64,000 nucleotides of DNA from Semisulcospira habei (Eukaryota; Mollusca; Gastropoda; Semisulcospiridae), in NCBI GenBank assembly GCA_036245525.1, contig BTPG01000005.1, positions 180,225,198 through 180,289,197 on the forward strand. The letters run 5' to 3'. The stretch's first letter is position 1. Every line of letters starts with the position of its first letter. Shown piece after piece: positions 60,866-64,000 of this stretch. The notes below the pieces were generated by a model. The model was not told the DNA's origin and did no database searches. It saw nothing but the letters and a program-made list of their open reading frames with translations. A program made the translations under genes and the position numbers.

Positions 60866-61080
60866 TTAACTCATTCAGCCCCGAAACACCACAACAAGAC
60901 GTGGATCGATCATGCTAGTTGAAGGGTGGTGCCAGATTAGCTTGGCGCCTATAGGCGCCAAGCTATTCTGGCACCACCCTTGAACTAGCATGCTCGATCT
61001 GTCTGTAGAATTGTAATACAGTCGTTCAGAGGGCAACTTAAAGATTTTGGGGATTTCGGTCCTGGGGTAAAATGTGTTAA
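60866..61080. mobile_element. TTAA-B palindromic MITE
   Basis: TTAA at both ends. One arm has AGATTAGC opposite GCTATTCT, so one position no longer pairs. Confidence 0.85.
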
Positions 61081-61299
61081 AATACATTTGCAAAGTAATG
61101 CACTAAAAAAATCTCGCTTTCACAAATATGGACATACAAGTTTTAGTCATTGTAGGGCGGTAATTGGTTTGTTTTCTCATTTCATGGAGAAAATTTCATA
61201 GTCAGAAGTTTCGTTTTCTGTGCCAAATTGTTCATTTGTCTGCTGCATTAAGTCGCGAAGATGGATCGCCTGTAACAGCCCAAACCCCCAATTTACTGA

Positions 61300-61536
61300 A
61301 CCCATTGGCTGTCGGTAACGTTTTTGGTCGAGATGATTCCTGTATGAATCACCTTGAACAAACACTTTACCGACAGCCAGAAGGCCGTAAACCTTTGGCT
61401 GTCGGTGGAGTTTTTGCACATGTGATTCCTACAAGCAACTCCTTGGCACTTCCCCCCCCCCCCCCCCCCCCCCACACACACACACCAAAAAATAAAAAAT
61501 TAAAAAATTAAAAATCATACCGACAGCTAAACGGTT
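61300..61536. mobile_element. TTAA-D MITEs, two copies
   Basis: First copy GAACCCATTGGCTGTCGGTA to ACCGACAGCCAGAAGG. The second starts ACCTTTGGCTGTCGGTGGAG and ends CCGACAGCTAAACGGTTAA with a poly-C(CA)n tract (61,450-61,486) expanded inside. Confidence 0.7.
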
Positions 61537-61924
61537 AACGACTTTCCAGCTCATTAAGCTAATAATTGCCAAACCTGTACTGAACATTACAATTGTTTTA
61601 CCAGTTATTGGAGTTCATATAGGCACAAGTTTTAGCCATAGATGAGACAGACTACTGTGTGGTTTTCCCACAGATGACATCTGACTCCTCTCCCTTGCGC
61701 TTGCCCGTGATGTTTTGGATCCACGGTGGCGGCATGTACGTAGGCACGGGTAACACATACGACGGTACACAGCTGGCGGCTAGAGGCGTAGTGGTCGTCA
61801 CCATCAACTACAGACTCGATGCGCTAGGTACACTACACTCACGACTCATTTGATAAATAGAGAGTAAATTATTCCTGACCTCCCGTTCCGTAAATAAATC
61901 GCTCATGCTCAGTTTAATGATAAA

Positions 61925-62106
61925 ATGCGAGCTACAGCTCGCATTTTATCGGTCGGACTGAGCACGAGTGTTGTTATTCCTGCAGGATGTCAGGATGTTG
62001 TTATTCCTGTATGTCAGGGTGTTGTTATTCCTGCAGGATGTCAGGGTGTTGTTATTCCTGCAGGAATCATCGCGACAAAACGCGCTACCGACAGCCAAAG
62101 GGTTAA
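61925..62106. mobile_element. TTAA-D MITE with an expanded TTGTTATTCCTGCAGGATGTCA repeat
   Basis: GTTGTTATTCCTGCAGGATG-type units occur about four times before the right end CGACAGCCAAAGGGTTAA. The left flank has a separate palindrome AAATGCGAGCTACAGCTCGCATTT at 61,922-61,948. Confidence 0.65.
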
Positions 62107-62317
62107 AACAATGCAAAGCGTTCCGAAGCGTCTTTCTCTTTTGAAACCAACCAAGATTGTTTAGGAATAACAACGACAAAACAGTTTATCCTGTCGTGCG
62201 TGTTCTCCCAAACAGTGTCAGTTCTTATTTTTATTATTCGTTGCATTTTATCCACTGGGCAGACACTCTCCTAGTCTCAGTAACGTCTTATTTCGACGCT
62301 GGCCGCCACGACAGACG

Positions 62318-62473
62318 ATGCTTTTTGGAGTGCCCGTGTCCCTGTGTGGACTGGCCTTGGCCAGCCCCTGCTGCATCAGACTTTGGGGCCATAATCCTGT
62401 TGTCACTACGCGGTACGGACAACTCCGGGGATTCAGCACCTCCTTAAAATCTCGTACGCCAATCCACCAATAG
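62318..62473 (+). pseudogene. Third type-B esterase first exon, internally deleted
   Basis: ATG at 62,318 with a signal-like start (MLFGVPVSLCGLALASP), then [16 protein letters not shown], matching exon 1 of the complete gene ([12 protein letters not shown]). A deletion removes the segment up to TCGTACGCCAATCCACC and shifts frame into a TAG at the donor (CAATAG|GTAATG). No later exon is recognised in the window. Confidence 0.7.
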
Positions 62474-62647
62474 GTAATGTACTTGTTGTTCTTGCTGTGT
62501 GTATATTGTCAGTTTGCGCTTTAGACCCTCCTTTGAATGGCCTTTAGAGTTGTAAGTTTTGAAGTAAAGGCAATTAAAAACAGTGGATTATCACCACTGG
62601 AATAATTTGCTGAATTCTCAACAACCAGTGGGTCTAACATAAATACT

Positions 62648-62863
62648 AACCCCTTTACTACCGAGAAATATTGAACACCACCCAAACACAAGAAGTATAG
62701 ATTTTAATGAGCCGCCGCAATTTCGGGGGCTCATGAGGATCTATGCCTCTTGCTGCGTCCGATTTGTAATTTGATGTTTCTTGGACGGTGTTGGCTTTTG
62801 GTCGTTGAATGAACAAAGATTTCAGAAACAAAACTGTACGTACAGTGGTAGGGAAGGGGTTAA
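62648..62863. mobile_element. TTAA-C palindromic MITE
   Basis: CTAACCCCTTTACTACCGAG on the left, GTGGTAGGGAAGGGGTTAA on the right. The unique right segment (TGGACGGTGTTGGCTTTTGG) matches the 49.2-kb copy. Confidence 0.8.
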
Positions 62864-63142
62864 ATTAATGCACGACCTCCCGTTACGCAAAATAAATCAC
62901 GTGTTCAGTACGGCTGTAAAAATACGAGCTTCAGCGAGCATTTTATCGGTTCAAGAACCTAGATTGAATATATTTATACGACTTTTAAAACTGGTTTACG
63001 TCAAATCGACATATATTTTCTTGAAAGAACTCCTGACCTTTGGCACAGGTGTGTTCAGGTTTCTTTAGCCAGAATCCCCATTGTATCATTGTACAGGGGT
63101 TGGATCCCTAACACCCACTGAAGTAGACCTGGATAGGTATAT

Positions 63143-63245
63143 TGACGAGCAAAAGAAATGCGATTTTTTTTCCCGAATGATCCGAAACACTTTAGTGTTT
63201 CCGATCGTTCCAAAAAAATGTCGCATTTCTTTTGCTCGTCAGTAT
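63143..63245. mobile_element. Family F palindrome, best copy
   Basis: GACGAGCAAAAGAAATGCGA and TCGCATTTCTTTTGCTCGTC; inner CGAAACACTT-TAGTGTTTCCG. Flanked by TATATT and AGTATA. Confidence 0.8.
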
Positions 63246-63251
63246 ACTATA

Positions 63252-63388
63252 GGCGGAGTCGGAAGGTCATCATCACTAAGTCATGGTCGCTTCCAATGTC
63301 TGCTCCCGGAAAACGTCTTGTCTTGGCAATGTTCACACTGGTTTGGAAGCGTTTAGTGTCTTAGTGATGATGACCTTCTGACTCCTCT
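63252..63388. repeat. Inverted repeat GGAGTCGGAAGGTCATCATCA
   Basis: CGGAAGGTCATCATCACTAA pairs with TTAGTGATGATGACCTTCTG. Inner GTCGCTTCCAA pairs loosely with TTGGAAGCG. It sits at the 5' border of the RTE-like ORF and may be a foldback inserted there. Confidence 0.6.
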
Positions 63389-63390
63389 TA

Positions 63391-64000
63391 AAGAAAGTCA
63401 ACAAGCAGGGTCCCACCAGAATTAAGTTCGACCTCGAGAAGCTAAAAAACCCAGAGGTAGCGGAAGCCTTCCAGGCAAAGGTAGGAGGACAATTTGCGCC
63501 ACTGTTACTTCTGGGTGCAGAAGACACGGATGTGGACACGCTGATCGACACATTTAACACTGCTGTAACCCAAACAGCTACTGAGTGAGATCCTTGGCAA
63601 ACACCGACAAGCAAAGAAACCTTGGGTTACAGCTGACATCTTTGTTCTATGTGACAAGCGTCGAGAATTTTAAAAAAATCAAAGGTAGAAGGAGCTAAGC
63701 AATACAGGGAAATTAACCAGGATATCAAGAAAAGCTCATGCAAAGGCAACGAATAAGTGGATTAAATATCAGTGTAAACACGTAGAAGAAAATCTGAACA
63801 AAAATAATAGCAAAAAAAGCATACCAGCTGGTGAAAGACCTGACCAGTGTAAAACAAGGACACTCCTCGATCATTCAAGATAGTGAAGGGAACTGTCTCA
63901 GTTACGGAAGACCAAGACATACAGAAGAGATGGACAGAGTACTGCTCAGATTTGTACAACCACCGAGCTACAGGGGACCCAGGCATACTTGTCAACCCAC
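63391..64000 (+). mobile_element. RTE-like LINE ORF, decayed, runs off the window
   Basis: FDLEKLKNPEVAEAFQAKVG, DTLIDTFNTAVTQTATE, then in shifted frames EILGKHRQAKKPWVTADIF, AYQLVKDLTSVKQGH and IIQDSEGNCLS follow the order of the region between endonuclease and reverse transcriptase in RTE-type polyproteins. At least three frameshifts or stops break it. The 22.5-23.2 kb fragment is the C-terminal end of the same kind of element. Confidence 0.75.

Larger units (their letters stand above)
59576..61827 (+). pseudogene. Second type-B esterase paralogue, first three exons, frameshifted
   Basis: Exon 1 59576-59756: signal peptide (MLLCLWMFCLAVTSVSG), then [20 protein letters not shown] and PYARPPTG. 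Exon 2 60583-60751: [28 protein letters not shown], and in the next frame [14 protein letters not shown]. Exon 3 61674-61827: oxyanion hole [13 protein letters not shown], then [15 protein letters not shown]. Splice sites and phases match the complete gene. Exon 2 is 169 bases against 170 in its neighbour, and one base is missing near 60,675, so the protein breaks after exon 2 begins. Either a recent pseudogene or a sequence error. The nucleophile exon and later exons are not seen before the next first-exon copy, so they are lost or displaced. Confidence 0.75.

Overview
The window looks like animal nuclear DNA, most likely from a gastropod mollusc. Genes are split by long introns with canonical GT/AG junctions. 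Microsatellites are very long. tRNA-headed SINEs and L2/CR1-like and RTE-like LINE pieces are common. About seventy short palindromic elements are scattered through introns and intergenic DNA. The gastropod placement is inference from repeat style and gene content (expanded type-B esterases, CARD proteins, a lengsin-type glutamine synthetase); no sequence here names the species.

Layout. 0-5 kb is repeats. A TATA-driven two-exon gene for a small Ser/Arg-rich protein of unknown function lies at about 5.4-7.4 kb (+). A LINE fragment is at 10.1-11.1 kb (-). A glutamine synthetase-like (lengsin-type) gene runs from 17.1 to 13.1 kb (-) and has a coding exon enlarged by a palindromic transposon. A THAP exon and a YqaJ-protein N-terminus at 18.9-19.9 kb look like relics of an ISL2EU-type transposon. 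20-23.5 kb holds nested LINEs and a decayed esterase exon. A 5.5-kb pogo/Tigger element at 27,391-32,902 has both terminal inverted repeats, TA target duplications, a DDE transposase and an OTU-type cysteine protease reading frame. A seven-exon gene with two CARD domains runs from 40.5 to 33.3 kb (-). A foldback element with a hammerhead ribozyme core lies at 40.6-41.5 kb. From 45.2 kb onward there is a tandem esterase array (+): a last-exon relic, one complete 11-exon gene with a premature stop (47.3-57.7 kb), a second gene with a frameshift (59.6-61.8 kb) and a crippled third first exon (62.3 kb). The window ends inside an RTE-like ORF.

The palindromic elements fall into several families, most ending in TTAA. 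Copy-specific substitutions on one hairpin arm are mirrored on the other, so the arms of each copy evolve together. Several copies sit within a few bases of splice sites and one lies inside a coding exon. The three leads I rate highest are the OTU-carrying Tigger element, the hammerhead-bearing foldback, and the arm-homogenised TTAA palindromes.
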